From: Pseudomonadota bacterium
GTDB lineage: Bacteria > Pseudomonadota > Gammaproteobacteria > Burkholderiales > Burkholderiaceae_C
Reading direction: 5' to 3'
Length of the DNA: 6,471 nucleotides
Assembly: GCA_023415035.1 (NCBI GenBank)
Contig: JAEZLX010000167.1
Span: 1 to 6,471 of the forward strand
In this document: piece after piece, positions 5,942 to 6,471 of the stretch
How the letters are laid out: each line of letters opens with the position of its first letter
How positions within the stretch are numbered: the first letter of the stretch is position 1
The notes under the pieces: model-generated
The model's database searches: none
Seen by the model: the letters and a program-made list of their open reading frames with translations, nothing else
Told to the model about the DNA's origin: nothing
Program-made: the position numbers and the translations under genes

Positions 5942-5947
5942 AAAGGG
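5942..5947 (+). promoter_or_regulatory. Ribosome binding site fixing the GTG start of the chemoreceptor
   Basis: AAAGGG lies seven bases before GTG 5955. The only other in-frame upstream start before the stop at 5904-5906 is GTG 5922, which lacks such a site and would add 11 polar residues before the membrane helix. Confidence 0.6.
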
Positions 5948-5954
5948 CATCGAC

Positions 5955-6471
5955 GTGAAATTCAGCAGCAAGCTTCTTCTTTGCGCCGTGGTACCCGCCG
6001 CGCTGTTCATCCTTGGCCTGGTCGGCAGCATCGGTGGCCTGGTCCAAACCAAGAATGAATTCAAGCGCTACATCGAGACCGAGCAGCGCATCAGTACCGG
6101 CCTGACCGAGATGTATGCCCAGGGTTTGCAGATGGGGCAGGCGCTGCGCAATATCGTGCTCGACCCGGCCAACCCGCAGGCGCCGAAGAATCTGGATGCC
6201 GCGCGTGCGGCATACGAGAAGGCGTATGCCGACGCGGCCGAGGTCGCAAAAGGCACCGCGTTCGAAGCCGGGCTGGCGGGGTTGCCGGCGCTGCGCGCGA
6301 CCCATGCCCAGGCACAGGAGAAGGTGTTGGCGATGGTCAAGCAGCAGTCGCCAGAGACGATCCGGTTCATCAACAGCACGGAAACGCCGGCCTGGCGCAC
6401 GCTGAGGGGAGAACTGCTGAAGCTGGTCGAAGCGGCCGGCAAGGCGTCGGACGCGGCGCAGGCCGATGTCG
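5955..6471 (+). CDS. Methyl-accepting chemotaxis protein, N-terminal part (cut by window edge)
   Basis: An open frame of 172 codons starts at GTG 5955 and runs off the right edge without a stop. Residues 1-6 are short and basic (MKFSSK), followed by a hydrophobic helix (about 7-30, LLLCAVVPAALFILGLVGSI) typical of the uncleaved first membrane segment of bacterial chemoreceptors. After it comes a long alpha-helical region (31-172) rich in Ala, Glu, Gln and Lys. The segment around 59-73 (QMGQALRNIVLDPAN) resembles helical-bundle sensor domains of betaproteobacterial receptors. The second membrane helix, HAMP domain and signalling hairpin would lie beyond the edge, so the receptor assignment rests on the N-terminal pattern only. 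A histidine kinase or diguanylate cyclase with a similar sensor remains possible. The ligand cannot be told. A terminator and AT-rich gap separate it from the upstream operon, so it is probably an independent unit. Confidence 0.75.
   Translation, partial: MKFSSKLLLCAVVPAALFILGLVGSIGGLVQTKNEFKRYIETEQRISTGLTEMYAQGLQMGQALRNIVLDPANPQAPKNLDAARAAYEKAYADAAEVAKGTAFEAGLAGLPALRATHAQAQEKVLAMVKQQSPETIRFINSTETPAWRTLRGELLKLVEAAGKASDAAQADV

Overview
The window is GC-rich and densely coding, with all recognised genes on the + strand. The gene set, the leucine/isovalerate regulator LiuR with its palindromic operators, and the style of the chemoreceptor at the right edge suggest a betaproteobacterium, probably Burkholderiales and Comamonadaceae-like. 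That assignment comes from protein character and gene order, not from a marker gene.

Layout. A MerR-family regulator (liuR, best start 131) lies downstream of a near-perfect 20-bp palindrome at 49-68. After it comes a 261-bp non-coding stretch with a GC hairpin, a plausible sigma-70 promoter and a second, perfect copy of the palindrome (633-652) abutting the -10 box. A long leader then leads into isovaleryl-CoA dehydrogenase (liuA/ivd, 833-2014), a beta-class carbonic anhydrase (can, 2067-2729), isocitrate dehydrogenase kinase/phosphatase (aceK, 2754-4598) and an acetyl-CoA C-acetyltransferase-type thiolase (4643-5836). The gaps are only 52, 24 and 44 bp, and a terminator-like hairpin follows at 5850-5873, so these four genes look like one operon. 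After an AT-rich promoter region, a methyl-accepting chemotaxis receptor starts at 5955 and runs off the right edge.

How the genes could work together (inference). LiuR senses a leucine-pathway acyl-CoA and controls itself and the operon. LiuA makes 3-methylcrotonyl-CoA. Carbonic anhydrase can supply the bicarbonate used by the next enzyme, 3-methylcrotonyl-CoA carboxylase, which is not in this window. The thiolase splits the acetoacetyl-CoA formed at the end of the route. AceK adjusts isocitrate dehydrogenase so that the resulting acetyl-CoA can enter the glyoxylate shunt. The operon therefore joins the start and end of leucine breakdown to a flux switch in central metabolism.

The points most worth a second look are the twin operators, the aceK/can/thiolase linkage under LiuR, a Glu in place of the AceK active-site Asp, and residue-level hints of allostery in the carbonic anhydrase and of branched-substrate tolerance in the thiolase. 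I see no insertion sequence, CRISPR array, tRNA, rRNA or clear sign of horizontal transfer. Every family here is known; any novelty lies in the wiring and in single residues.
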